Assembly: GCF_011947285.1 (NCBI RefSeq)
Contig: NZ_JAAOZT010000017.1
Location: 1 to 64,000 of the forward strand
DNA length: 64,000 nt
Origin: Glaciimonas immobilis
GTDB taxonomy: Bacteria; Pseudomonadota; Gammaproteobacteria; Burkholderiales; Burkholderiaceae_D
Reading direction: 5' to 3'
The position numbers and the translations under genes were made by a program. This document shows positions 1 through 7,615 of this stretch, in pieces. Within the stretch, counting starts at the first letter, position 1; each line of letters starts with the position of its first letter. The notes beneath the pieces were generated by a model that was given only the letters and a program-made list of their open reading frames with translations, was not told the DNA's origin and made no database searches.

Positions 1-1
1 C

Positions 2-181
2 CAGCCGCAGTTCAAATCGTCGCCGGTGATGCTGCGCCGGCTGAGTTTCGGCGAACCCGAACAGTGGCTGTTGAACCGCATGGCCGAACTTGATGGCAGG
101 ATGGTCGAGCCATTCGCAAATGTGAGTCTGGGCGGCAGCAAGCGCAATGTGGACGCAGCGGCATCCGACGAGACCCGATAG
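2..181 (+). CDS. 3' end of an unrecognised gene (partial)
   Basis: The reading frame is open from the window edge to a TAG stop and encodes the last 59 residues of some protein. The tail is polar and Arg/Asp rich (it reads ...RRLSFGEPEQWLLNRM... and ends ...ASDETR). I do not recognise the family. The stop is followed directly by an IS66 remnant on the other strand, so the gene may itself be truncated or part of the mobile debris. Confidence 0.3.
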   Translation, partial: QPQFKSSPVMLRRLSFGEPEQWLLNRMAELDGRMVEPFANVSLGGSKRNVDAAASDETR

Positions 182-405
182 CCTTTCATTGGGAAGCGAT
201 CCTCCATTAAAAGGCGTGCGGCCTCCGGCAAGCTTGTGCAAGTCAGACTGCAATAGGTTGGCAGCAAACATCGGCTTCCAAATGCGCGGTGTTAGTTGAT
301 CCACGATTGATGCCGAATGCTGGCCGACACGCTGCAGCACGTCGACGAAATAGTCCTACGTATTGATGTCGTGCAGTCGGCACGTGACCAACAAGCTGTG
401 CACGA
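182..405 (-). pseudogene. IS66 family TnpC transposase, C-terminal remnant
   Basis: Read leftwards from 405, the frame gives LLVTCRLHDIN, then VDVLQRVGQH, then LTPRIWK and LQSDLHK. This is the usual tail of the IS66 large transposase. One in-frame TAG sits just after HDIN, and everything upstream (DDE core, zinc finger) is missing. The remnant stops where the Tn7-like end repeat begins at about 405, which suggests that the repeat-bearing element inserted into, or recombined with, an older IS66 copy. Confidence 0.75.
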
Positions 406-560
406 CGTAGACCTCAGTAAATTCATCTACAGTTTTTTGCCCCCCCTCACATAGGTAGTAGTAGCGTTTTGTAGACAAATTTATCCTAACAAAAAAACGG
501 TAAATTTGTCTGCACCCGCCGTCCACAGAAAAATTCGTCTACACCCAATTTGGATTTCAT
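405..560 (+). repeat. Tn7-like transposon end, copy A
   Basis: About 155 bp hold four variants of a 14-bp motif with consensus TGTAGACAAATTTA: inverted at 418-431, direct at 470-483, inverted at 501-514 and inverted at 531-543. The block starts with GTAGACCTCAGTAAATT and aligns over about 200 bp with the block at 5979-6185 and, inverted, with 3436-3485. Several copies of a short motif beginning TGT, beside a tnsA-like start, are the layout of TnsB-bound Tn7-family ends. No transposase core gene of that family remains in the window. Confidence 0.55.
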
Positions 561-587
561 AAAGCTTATTCTAAGCTATTGAAATCA

Positions 588-675
588 TGGACGATTTCAT
601 ACGATACTCCCTTCCGACATTGCCAAACGCTCACGCAGTGAGCGCCTGCTCGACGCGTTTGTATACATGAAGTAA
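588..675 (+). pseudogene. TnsA-like endonuclease, N-terminal fragment (copy A)
   Basis: The start reads MDDFIRYSLPTLP. After a one-base frame change it continues KRSRSERLLDAF and then hits a stop. The fragment aligns with the better-preserved copy at 6159 (MDGFTRYSSPILSKRSYDARLIEAYGLKLG), and both follow the same end repeat at the same distance. In Tn7-like elements tnsA is the first gene inside the end. Only about 28 codons survive, so the fragment is non-functional. Confidence 0.5.
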
Positions 676-739
676 TCGAAAAATTTTTGGCCTCAACGAC
701 AAGGATTTTTTATGAATAATTCATAGGACTGTTCATAGG

Positions 740-1090
740 ACTGTTAAAAGGGCTGGGGTTCTTGCTCATCACCATGACATGAAGTTCAAGGAATCGGTTT
801 ATGTGCTCCGGCAGTTCGCTCATTTTCTTGTAATAAACGGCAAGCTCCGCGGGAATACGGTCATTGATCACAGCACACTGTACTTGTGCAAGCAAATGTA
901 CCCGCGGGGTTTCCGCCTCATTTTTTGGCGCTTGCACATTCAGCCATTGATAATTTGATTGACTGCAGATTCTGCCAGCGCTATTGAAATCGGTATGTTT
1001 GTTTTGTTGTTGCTTAGCATAGGTTACAAGAGAGTCTTATTGCCTTCGATGTATACTCAAAGCTCTCGCAATCGATAGTCCAGATGTGTC
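740..1090 (-). pseudogene. ISKra4-type transposase, C-terminal fragment (left copy)
   Basis: The frame contains HLLAQVQCAVINDR, then YYKKMSELPEHINRFLEL, matching the tail of the transposase fragment at 59966-60858 near the other end of the window. DNA similarity between the two extends from about 740 to 1090. Frame breaks lie upstream of the tail, and the catalytic part is absent. A direct repeat (TTCATAGGACTG, twice) lies at its downstream end near 720-745. In 1091-1282 I recognise nothing. Confidence 0.65.
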
Positions 1091-1282
1091 AAACAGCGAG
1101 ATCAATTTTCCACTTTTTGTTAGAGTCAGCAAGTTCGTAATATTTTCCAGTCCTTGCTGGCTAAGGCCTTTCAAAGATAGGACTGCCAAATATGCACGCT
1201 GATTGATGGAAGATATCAAACGCTGTTTGACACCTAGAATAGTCGTCAGAAATTGGAGCCATTGTGCGCAAAAGCGTTCGCG

Positions 1283-2500
1283 TCAGATCATGGAGGCGAT
1301 GTCGGAGGCCCCGGTTGGATACGCGAACATCGTCGTCTTCAGATCCTCAGCCGTTAGCCCCTTTCGGATGGACAACGCGAAGATATTAATCACCTCTTCG
1401 ACGTGCGGCCCGATCAGGTGTGCGCCCAGAATGCGGTCGGTACCTTCTTCAACAAGGACCTTGAACCCGTAAGCCGATTCCGCGACGCGCCGCGCTGTGT
1501 ACCAGTCCGCTGCATTCTCGCTGCGCATCCGAAACTTGAGCCCATTTTCGTGCGCCTGTTTTTCGCTAAGACCGACCGATGCAATAGGCGGAATCGTAAA
1601 GGCAACGCTAGGCACGCCGAGGTAGTCCAGCTTCTGATAATTGCCGTTTAGCATGTTCGCGGCAACGACTTTCGCATCATGGCTCACCACTGGCGTTAGC
1701 GGCGGACCGCTCGATGCCGCGTCACCTACCGCATAAATCGCAGGGTTGGACACGCCCTGCAGAAACTCCTTTAGCGTGAGATGACCCTTCTCGATCACCA
1801 CCCCTGCGACGGCCAGATCGAGCGGTTCGAGATCGGGAACGCGGCCCGCCACATATACCATCAGATCGGCATTGAACATCTCTTCCCTATCGTTCAGGGA
1901 TGCGCGGATGGCTAGACCGTCGTTACTTTTTTCTATGGCTGTCACACGCGTCCGGATCCGCACGTCGATCCCGGTTTGGTAAAATTTTCCATGAGCCAGC
2001 TGACAAGGTCGGGATCGAACGGCATCAGCATGCGCTTCGCCTTCTGGATCACAGTTACTTGTGCACCTGCTCGAGCCACAATGTGAGCAAAGTCGGCGGC
2101 GATGAAGCCGCCACCAAGAAAAACGATTTTCTTTGGCAGTTGATTGAGCGAAGTCAGTGCTCGTGACGAGATGTTCCTCGCCGAGAATGCCAAGACGCAT
2201 CGGCACCGCGCCGACGCCTATCAGGATGAATCGCCCTGTAAGCACTTCGCCGCCCACCTCGACCAAGTGCGACCCGTAGAAGTGGGCGCGACCATGATAG
2301 GTATCGATATTTTTTTTTGCGAAGAATGTTTCTTTCATCGCTGGCACGGGCTCCGTGAACGTGCGCTTGAAAAAGTTACGATGGACAAGAGCGGTGCGAA
2401 TAAAGCGGCCATTGATGCGGTCAACACCCAGCATAAAAAAGCCATCATCGTGCGTCAGATAAAGTATCTCAACAACATCGACGAAAAAGATCATCGCGCC
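1283..2500 (-). pseudogene. NAD(P)/FAD-dependent disulfide-reductase-like protein, truncated and frameshifted
   Basis: The reading frame shows the second half of a class-I pyridine nucleotide oxidoreductase (mercuric reductase/dihydrolipoyl dehydrogenase-like): FKRTFTEPVPAMKE, YAVGDAASSGPPLTPV for the FAD Asp motif, VPSVAFTIPPIASVG, and a dimerisation domain ending FAYPTGASDIASM. The NAD-binding fold (KKIVFLGGGFIAADFAH) lies in a different frame at about 1975-2170, so two compensating indels interrupt the gene. The first 60-80 residues, including the FAD GxGxxG and redox-active CxxxxC region, are missing. The truncated 5' side runs into the Csp gene. It is almost certainly inactive. A sequencing or assembly error is the alternative for the frameshifts but not for the missing N-terminus. 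Confidence 0.8.
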
Positions 2501-2513
2501 ATCAAACGCGTCA

Positions 2514-2843
2514 CTAAGCCATCTGCTTGCACGTTGCTGAGCATTTCCTACAAGCCTCTGCGCATTGCCGCATGGTAGCGGTTTGGCCCTTTTCGCATTC
2601 GCTTGCACAGGCGTCACACACGTTCGCGCACGCAGTAAAAATTCCTTGGCTCTGTGCTAATCCGCTCGACATGCTCTTGACGCAAAGAACGCACGTGTCT
2701 GCGCAAAGTTCGCACAGCTTGATGCACGTCACCATACTGCTGTCTTGATGGTTAATGCATTCATTGGCGCATTGCGTACAGGAATTGAAGCAGTCAAGCA
2801 GTGAACTAATCTCGCTACCCGCTTGTTGTGTCTGGCTTTCCAT
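2514..2843 (-). CDS. Four-helix-bundle copper-storage protein (Csp/DUF326 type)
   Basis: This is a 109-residue protein with 17 cysteines, most in repeated CxxxC, CxxC and CxxxCxxC patterns (LDCFNSCTQCANEC; KLCELCADTC; ACANVCDACASEC; QCAEACRKCSATC). The Cys-lined four-helix bundle is the hallmark of Csp proteins, which hold many Cu(I) ions in the core of the bundle. No signal peptide is visible, so a cytosolic (Csp3-like) form is likely. The start has a clear Shine-Dalgarno (AAGGAG, 7 bases before ATG). Its 3' end abuts a broken flavin reductase. A role in copper homeostasis would suit a strain that carries the multicopper oxidases at 20-24 kb. Confidence 0.88.
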   Translation of the reverse strand: MESQTQQAGSEISSLLDCFNSCTQCANECINHQDSSMVTCIKLCELCADTCVLCVKSMSSGLAQSQGIFTACANVCDACASECEKGQTATMRQCAEACRKCSATCKQMA

Positions 2844-3300
2844 TTCCCTACTCCTTCAAAAGTTTAAAAATTGAACGGTGAAAAAATTATCTGTTGCTGG
2901 ACTTATTCGATGGCGTGTAAGAACGATAAGTTCAATACTCCCCACAGCTCAGACGACGGTAGTAGTGCTTTGATCAACATGCATCTGAGCAATTGGTGTG
3001 TGACAGATTCTTTCCTTTTATTCAAATTTTCTGGCGGCGACTTGGATCTTAGTTTTTGTTGGTGAGAAACGCTTTGCTATTCGGTACGGCAACCCGATGC
3101 TAAAATATTTATCATCGGAAACAAGCGTCCGATACCCTGGGTCCTGATCGGCGGAAATGTATTGTTTAGTACGTTAACGTCGCTGTTGGATTTACTAAGC
3201 AAGTGGCAGTAGCTAAATTTGAAAAGGAACCTGTTGCTGTTACGTGAATGCTTAATTAACGAATTATAAGTTGCTTGAAAAATTATTTTCCCTAAATCAA
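2844..3300. other. Non-coding stretch upstream of csp
   Basis: This AT-rich stretch has no recognisable gene. It should contain the csp promoter on the minus strand, but I see no CueR-like dyad or clear -35/-10 pair. The right part runs into the transposon-like repeats that start at 3301. Confidence 0.4.
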
Positions 3301-3485
3301 TGTAGATTTAATAATTAATTTGTAGGCGAATTTACCCGATAGACTTCCCCAAATTGGGTCTAAATAACACCTGACAGACTTTTTAAGCCTGCGAATTTAA
3401 AGAATAACTAATGAGAATTTTCTAGGTTGCGCGCGCGTAGACAAATTTACCGTGACGTTGTCGTGAAATTTGCCGAGGTCTACGC
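3301..3485 (-). repeat. Tn7-like transposon end, copy B (inverted)
   Basis: Motif copies occur at 3321-3337 (TGTAGGCGAATTTACCC), 3436-3452 (CGTAGACAAATTTACCG) and, inverted, 3466-3484. Read on the minus strand, the block starts CGTAGACCTCGGCAAATTT, the same outer sequence as copies A (405) and C (5979), so it is inverted relative to both. Its outer boundary coincides with the point where the senC-like reading frame stops making sense. Confidence 0.55.
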
Positions 3486-3662
3486 GTTCCGAGTGCGCTT
3501 GAGTTGCAAAAGGGGCTGCGGGAGTATAACGCTGGTGTCGCCTCTCATCCCATTCAAGACTGGAAAGGTCCCGGCGTTCCTCAGGATATCGGAGAGCACG
3601 ACGGGCGCAGTCTGGTAACCGCCGTCGGCTAAGAAGATAAGTTTGATTTTTGTGCTGGCCAT
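3485..3662 (-). pseudogene. senC-like (SelD family) N-terminal remnant
   Basis: An ATG lies 5 bases after the senB stop. The frame reads FLADGGYQTAPVVLSDILRNAGTF. I align this with the SelD/SenC N-terminal pattern HGGGCGCK-IAP-x-VL-x-x-IL, with about two residues, including the GC of the active-site loop, lost. After a one-base shift there is WDEATPALYS, reminiscent of the SDDAAVY motif. The frame ends at the transposon-like end copy B. In known selenoneine loci senC encodes the selenophosphate synthetase-like partner of senA and senB. The alignment is by eye and weak; an unrelated spurious ORF remains possible. Confidence 0.4.
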
Positions 3663-3667
3663 TGCGT

Positions 3668-4675
3668 TCAACGTGGGACCTGGTGTTGCCTCAAGGCATC
3701 CCTCACTAATTTTAAGACTTCTGACTGTTCGTGCTCCGGCGCAAACAGCGGCGCGCGACGCGCGCATTGCTGCTGTAGGTGCGACAGAAAATCGGGTTCC
3801 CGGCTCGCCCGGTCAAGTAGGCGGGCCAATTGCTGACAGTCCCCCGGCGGAAAATAGCCGTCGTAGGCGAGGCCCAGCATGCCGATGTTGCCCGGTATCC
3901 GGCTGGCCAACACTGGCACCCCGGCGGTGACTGCCTCAATGATCACATTGGCACCGCCCTCCATGACGCTCGAGATGACTAACGCCTTTGCCCGTTTGAT
4001 GTGCTGTCGCGTATCGCCATGCGGCAAGCCCCCCAGCCAGACGTAACGCGTGACAGTGGGCCAAGTGTGCGCCTGCAAAGTCTGTGCAGCGTGTAGATAC
4101 ACGCTCTCCAGCGCATCGCCGATGTGAATCAGGCGCACAAGCGAATAATCCGGCAGCAGTTCTAGCGCTCGCATCGGCGTCAGCGGGTCCTTTTCCGCCC
4201 GCATATGGCCCACGAGCACGACGTCGAAGGTGCGTCGGTTCGGCGTCTCCGGGGTCGACGCGGGTGCGGATTGGTAGATAACGCGGCACTTGGCGCGATG
4301 CGACGAGGCAAGCTCGGCCAGGCCCTCGTCCTGCAGCACGACCAAGTGGCTGGCCAGATCGAGGGAGCGCTGGGCGCCCCCATCGCTGCGGATATCGCGG
4401 TACAAATCGGTGCCGGTCAACACCACCACCAATGGGCGATCCGGGTAGCGCTCCGCAAATTTGGCGATCGCACTTCCCGAGCGCCGCGCGTGCAGCGCAA
4501 TCAGGCACGCGGGCGGCTGGTCCTGGTCGTCGGCGGGCGGCCAATCGGTTCCCAATGTAATTTCATAGGCGGGTTGCAGGAAACGGGACCAGCGATAGGC
4601 GGTCTGCCAATTGCCATTGTTGGCTTTCTGGAGCGCTGGGCTGATAATGGTCACTCTGGCCTTGGGAGTACGCAT
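3668..4675 (-). CDS. senB: Selenosugar synthase SenB (GT4-like glycosyltransferase)
   Basis: This 335-residue glycosyltransferase belongs to the selenoneine-type family. It has the N-terminal motif TIISPALQKANNGNWQTAYRW, VVVLTGTDLYRD, then a nucleotide-sugar binding C-terminal half with VGHMRAEKDP, YVWLGGLPHGDT, and the GT4-type acidic motif EGGANVIIEAVTAGVPVLAS. In characterised systems SenB couples selenophosphate to UDP-N-acetylhexosamine to give a selenosugar, the Se donor for SenA. It lies divergent from senA, with start codons only about a base apart. The ATG at 4675 lacks a Shine-Dalgarno; a GTG at 4654 preceded by CCAAGG is the better-supported start and leaves a typical N-terminus. 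Downstream, a senC-like remnant follows after 5 bases. Confidence 0.88.
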   Translation of the reverse strand: MRTPKARVTIISPALQKANNGNWQTAYRWSRFLQPAYEITLGTDWPPADDQDQPPACLIALHARRSGSAIAKFAERYPDRPLVVVLTGTDLYRDIRSDGGAQRSLDLASHLVVLQDEGLAELASSHRAKCRVIYQSAPASTPETPNRRTFDVVLVGHMRAEKDPLTPMRALELLPDYSLVRLIHIGDALESVYLHAAQTLQAHTWPTVTRYVWLGGLPHGDTRQHIKRAKALVISSVMEGGANVIIEAVTAGVPVLASRIPGNIGMLGLAYDGYFPPGDCQQLARLLDRASREPDFLSHLQQQCARRAPLFAPEHEQSEVLKLVRDALRQHQVPR

Positions 4676-4676
4676 A

Positions 4677-5870
4677 ATGATAGAGAAGGAAGGGATCGTA
4701 GCGAGAAGGATAAACCAATTCGCGCTGGATGACGCATTCGTTGACGCCCATTGCAGAATCTGGGCGACCCTCGCGGATCTGACGCCGTCCCAATGGCAGG
4801 TTCCTTACGATCCGGGGATCAATCCGCCGTTGTGGGAGTATGGCCATGTTGCATGGTTCACCGAACGGTGGGTACTGCGCGACGCGTATGCCAATCAGCG
4901 TGGCGAGTTCGTTGCTAGCCGCCCCTCGCTGCTGGCGGACGCGGACCGCTGGTTCGATTCGATGCGCGTCGCCCATCAAGACCGTTGGCATCTCGACCTT
5001 CCCCCACTGGCGGAGATACGCGACTACGTGGACACCGTGCAGCAAGGTGTGCGCGCCAGACTTGCCACCGTGCAGGACACCGATCAAGCGCTCTACTTTT
5101 TTCGCCTCGCGTTGTTCCATGAAGACATGCACGGCGAGGCGCTGGCTTGCATGCGCCAAACCATGGACTATCCGCTGCCTGCGCCGTTGCTGATGCCATC
5201 CATTGAACGCGATGCCGGCGACGTCGTGATCGGCGGCGAGACGTTCGCGATGGGGTCATCCGTTGGCGACGGATTCGCGTTCGACAATGAAAAATGGGCT
5301 CACGAAATCCAGATCGCTCCCTTTCATATTGACCCTCAATGCGTGAGCAACGGCGCATTCGCCGAATTTGTCGCGGCGGGTGGTTACCGCGACGCACGTT
5401 GGTGGTCGGCGGAGGGCATGGCATGGTTGAAGCGTACCGGCCTCACAAAACCGTTGCGCTGGCGAAAATCGCCGCACGATGGCTGGGAGCAACGCTGGTT
5501 CGGTCAGTGGGTGCTGCTGCCACTTGATGCCGCGGTCTGCCATGTAAATCTTTACGAAGCGAAAGCCTTTTGCAGGTGGAGCGGGCGGCGCTTACCGACC
5601 GAAGCCGAGTGGGAGTATGCCGCCAGCCACGATTTGATCCGTTGGGGAGGCGCGGTATGGGAATGGACGGCCGATCCCTTCGAGCCCTATCCGGGCTTTA
5701 CGCCGGACCCCTATCAGGAATATTCGGCACCGTGGTTTCACACGCACCGCGCCGTGCGCGGCGGCTCCTTTGCCACCAGCGACCGTATGCATCATCCCCG
5801 CTACCGAAACTTCTTTCTGCCGCATCGCAATGACATTTTTTCTGGTTTCCGTACTTGCGCGACGGCCTGA
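4677..5870 (+). CDS. senA: Selenoneine synthase SenA (EgtB-like)
   Basis: This 397-residue protein has an N-terminal DinB-like domain carrying the non-haem iron triad (His57 in GHVAWF, His148 and His152 in LFHEDMHGE) and a C-terminal formylglycine-generating-enzyme-like domain (GETFAMGS, GRRLPTEAEWEYAA, AVWEWT, RGGSFAT, YRNFF...FSGFR). This is the architecture of EgtB, the ergothioneine sulfoxide synthase. The adjacent senB points to the selenium version, which joins selenosugar to trimethylhistidine (hercynine). I chose the ATG at 4677 because GGGAG lies 8 bases upstream; it is only a base from the senB ATG on the other strand. No egtD is in the window, so hercynine would be made elsewhere or imported. 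Confidence 0.9.
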   Translation: MIEKEGIVARRINQFALDDAFVDAHCRIWATLADLTPSQWQVPYDPGINPPLWEYGHVAWFTERWVLRDAYANQRGEFVASRPSLLADADRWFDSMRVAHQDRWHLDLPPLAEIRDYVDTVQQGVRARLATVQDTDQALYFFRLALFHEDMHGEALACMRQTMDYPLPAPLLMPSIERDAGDVVIGGETFAMGSSVGDGFAFDNEKWAHEIQIAPFHIDPQCVSNGAFAEFVAAGGYRDARWWSAEGMAWLKRTGLTKPLRWRKSPHDGWEQRWFGQWVLLPLDAAVCHVNLYEAKAFCRWSGRRLPTEAEWEYAASHDLIRWGGAVWEWTADPFEPYPGFTPDPYQEYSAPWFHTHRAVRGGSFATSDRMHHPRYRNFFLPHRNDIFSGFRTCATA

Positions 5871-5978
5871 GGATCAGCTATCTAACGACCACTATGCCAA
5901 CCATATGAGGGTGGATGGCGCAAAAATATTGTAGGTGCCTTGCGTTGCAAACGTGAAGGAAAATTTTCACCCGTGTCC

Positions 5979-6120
5979 CGTAGACATCGGCAAATTCAAC
6001 TACAGTTTTCTGACCTCTTTCATAGGTAGCGATAACTTTTTGTAGACAAATTTACCCTCACAATAAAAACAGTAAATTTTTCTACAGGCAGCATTTTCTG
6101 CAAAATTCATCTACACGCAG
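5979..6120 (+). repeat. Tn7-like transposon end, copy C
   Basis: The motif variants are inverted at 5991-6004, direct at 6041-6054 (TGTAGACAAATTTA), inverted at 6073-6086 and inverted at 6102-6115. Order, spacing and flanks match copy A at 405-560. It is followed at 6159 by a tnsA-like start, as in copy A. Between 5871 and 5978 I see no gene or obvious terminator for senA. Confidence 0.55.
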
Positions 6121-6158
6121 CTTAAATTTCTTAAAACCTATTTTAAGCTGTTGAAATT

Positions 6159-6362
6159 ATGGATGGTTTCACACGATACTCGTCCCCGATACTATCAAAA
6201 CGCTCATACGACGCGCGTCTGATCGAAGCGTACGGTCTGAAGCTCGGCTAACGCCTGCAATGTTTGAATCACCATGGATTTCAGCAATGGCTGCGGTTGG
6301 AGTCGGATCCGTTAGGTGAAACATTTTGCGAGCGGCCTGCGGTGATCGAGGGAATGAAATGA
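6159..6362 (+). pseudogene. TnsA-like endonuclease, N-terminal fragment (copy C)
   Basis: The frame reads MDGFTRYSSPILSKRSYDA, then LIEAYGLKLG, an in-frame TAA at 6249, and continues HHGFQQWLRLESDPLGETFCERPAVIEG. The part after the stop resembles the start of TnsA-type heteromeric transposase endonucleases (a conserved LLLEFDP...FCEQP-like stretch before the catalytic domain). The catalytic residues are gone because IS110 debris begins at about 6360. Confidence 0.55.
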
Positions 6363-6520
6363 TGCCGGGTAAGGCCGTCAAGGCCTTTGTCAGCGGTAAC
6401 AAAAATGACGTTGCTGATGCGCCGCAATCTGACTTGCAGTGCAGCAACCCAGCGTGCGCGCAGTCGCAGTCAAGACCGAAGCGCAGCAAGCGATACTGCA
6501 TTACACCGGAATCAGGTCGG
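6363..6520 (+). pseudogene. IS110 family transposase, internal fragment
   Basis: The frame shows GKAVKAFVSGNKNDVADA, typical of the IS110 RuvC-like domain (usually VKAYVKRNKNDAADAEA). After a frame change it gives VAVKTEAQQAILHYTGIR. It is in the opposite orientation to the larger IS110 copy that follows and comes from a different, slightly diverged element. Confidence 0.65.
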
Positions 6521-6534
6521 AACCTTTGTTCTTC

Positions 6535-7510
6535 ATGTACCAATAACGCCCATACTACCCTCGCATTTTTATTTGCCAGAGCGACCGCAGCGACATTTTT
6601 ATTTCGTCGACTGAATAAGTTATTGAGCCAGGTAGCAGATGGTTTATTGTCGGCAAATCGAATCACCGCTCGTGCTCCATGAATCAAAAGCGTGCGTAAA
6701 TAAGTGTCACCGCGTTTGCTGATGCCTAAAAGCACGGATTTGCCCCCACTGGAATGCTGTCGGGGAACCAGTTCTAACCACGCAGCTAGTTGGCGCCCGC
6801 TCACGAAATTCTTACCATCTCCAATTGATGCTCTAATGCCGTGGCAGGGATGAGACCTATTCCTGGTATTTATGCAAGTTTTCTGCTCATTTCTGCAGAA
6901 CGGTGCCATTGTTGAATTTTGTCATCCATTTCATCGACCTGTTTATCCATGTCTTTCAAGTGATCATACAAACGTTGTAGCAGATCTCGAAAGCTTGCCG
7001 GCAAATCTGATTTTTCCATGATTTCAGGGAGGCGCCTGGCGATGTTCGCAATTGCTTGCGCAATAATGATGCCGAACTCGGACAGTAATTCGCGAATTTG
7101 GTTTGCTTGAGCTGTTCTCACTTTGATAAAAGACTGACGCACTCGGTGCAATGACAGAACAGCTTGTTGTTCGTCGGTTTTTATTGGAACGAAGCGCATA
7201 TTAGGCCGAGAAACGGCCTCGCAAATTGCTTCTGCATCGGCCATGTCTTTTTATTGGTCTTGACATAGGCCTTCACGAATTAAGGAGCCATCAGTCTCAC
7301 AGTATGCCCCATCGTCGTCAGTTTCCTGCCCCAGTAATGGGCGCTGCCACACGTTTCCATTCCAATCAAACACGGTTGCAGTTGAGCAAAGAACTCCACC
7401 ATTTTTACGCGATCTAGTTTCTTTCGAAGCACCGCATTTCCATGATCGTCGACGCCATGAACTCAAAACAGATTCTTTTCTAAATCGATTCCAATAGTAG
7501 TAATCTTCAT
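6535..7510 (-). pseudogene. IS110/IS1111-type transposase, multiply disrupted
   Basis: Starting at 7510 the pieces read MKITTIGIDLEKNLF (then an in-frame stop), VHGVDDHGNAVLRKKLD, IGMETCGSAHYWGRKL, another stop before FVKAYVKTNK, a frame change, MADAEAICEAVSRPNMRFVPIK, a further frame change near 6890, and the Transposase_20 tail IGDGKNFVSGRQLAAWLGLVPRQ-like ending EEQRFRPDS. The DEDD N-terminal and Ser-containing C-terminal domains are both recognisable, but at least two stops and two frameshifts inactivate the gene. It borders the left end of the multicopper-oxidase module. Confidence 0.85.
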
Positions 7511-7615
7511 TTTGGACGCTCCTTTCGTTCGGGGGGGTACCGCTCCAATTTTGGCACGTTGATGCCGTTTAAAAGAGGGCGTCCATTCCATCAGAACCCC
7601 AAACATTATTGCTGG

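Noticed and set aside
405-560. CRISPR array, because of repeated short motifs
   Set aside because: The motifs are 14 bp, in mixed orientation and unevenly spaced, with no cas genes.
1037-1219. Minus-strand frame reading GLSQQGLENITNLLTL, reminiscent of a regulator helix
   Set aside because: Too short and no match I can name; it joins onto transposase debris.
2871-3065. 64-residue plus-strand frame upstream of csp
   Set aside because: Low-complexity AT-rich DNA with no family pattern.
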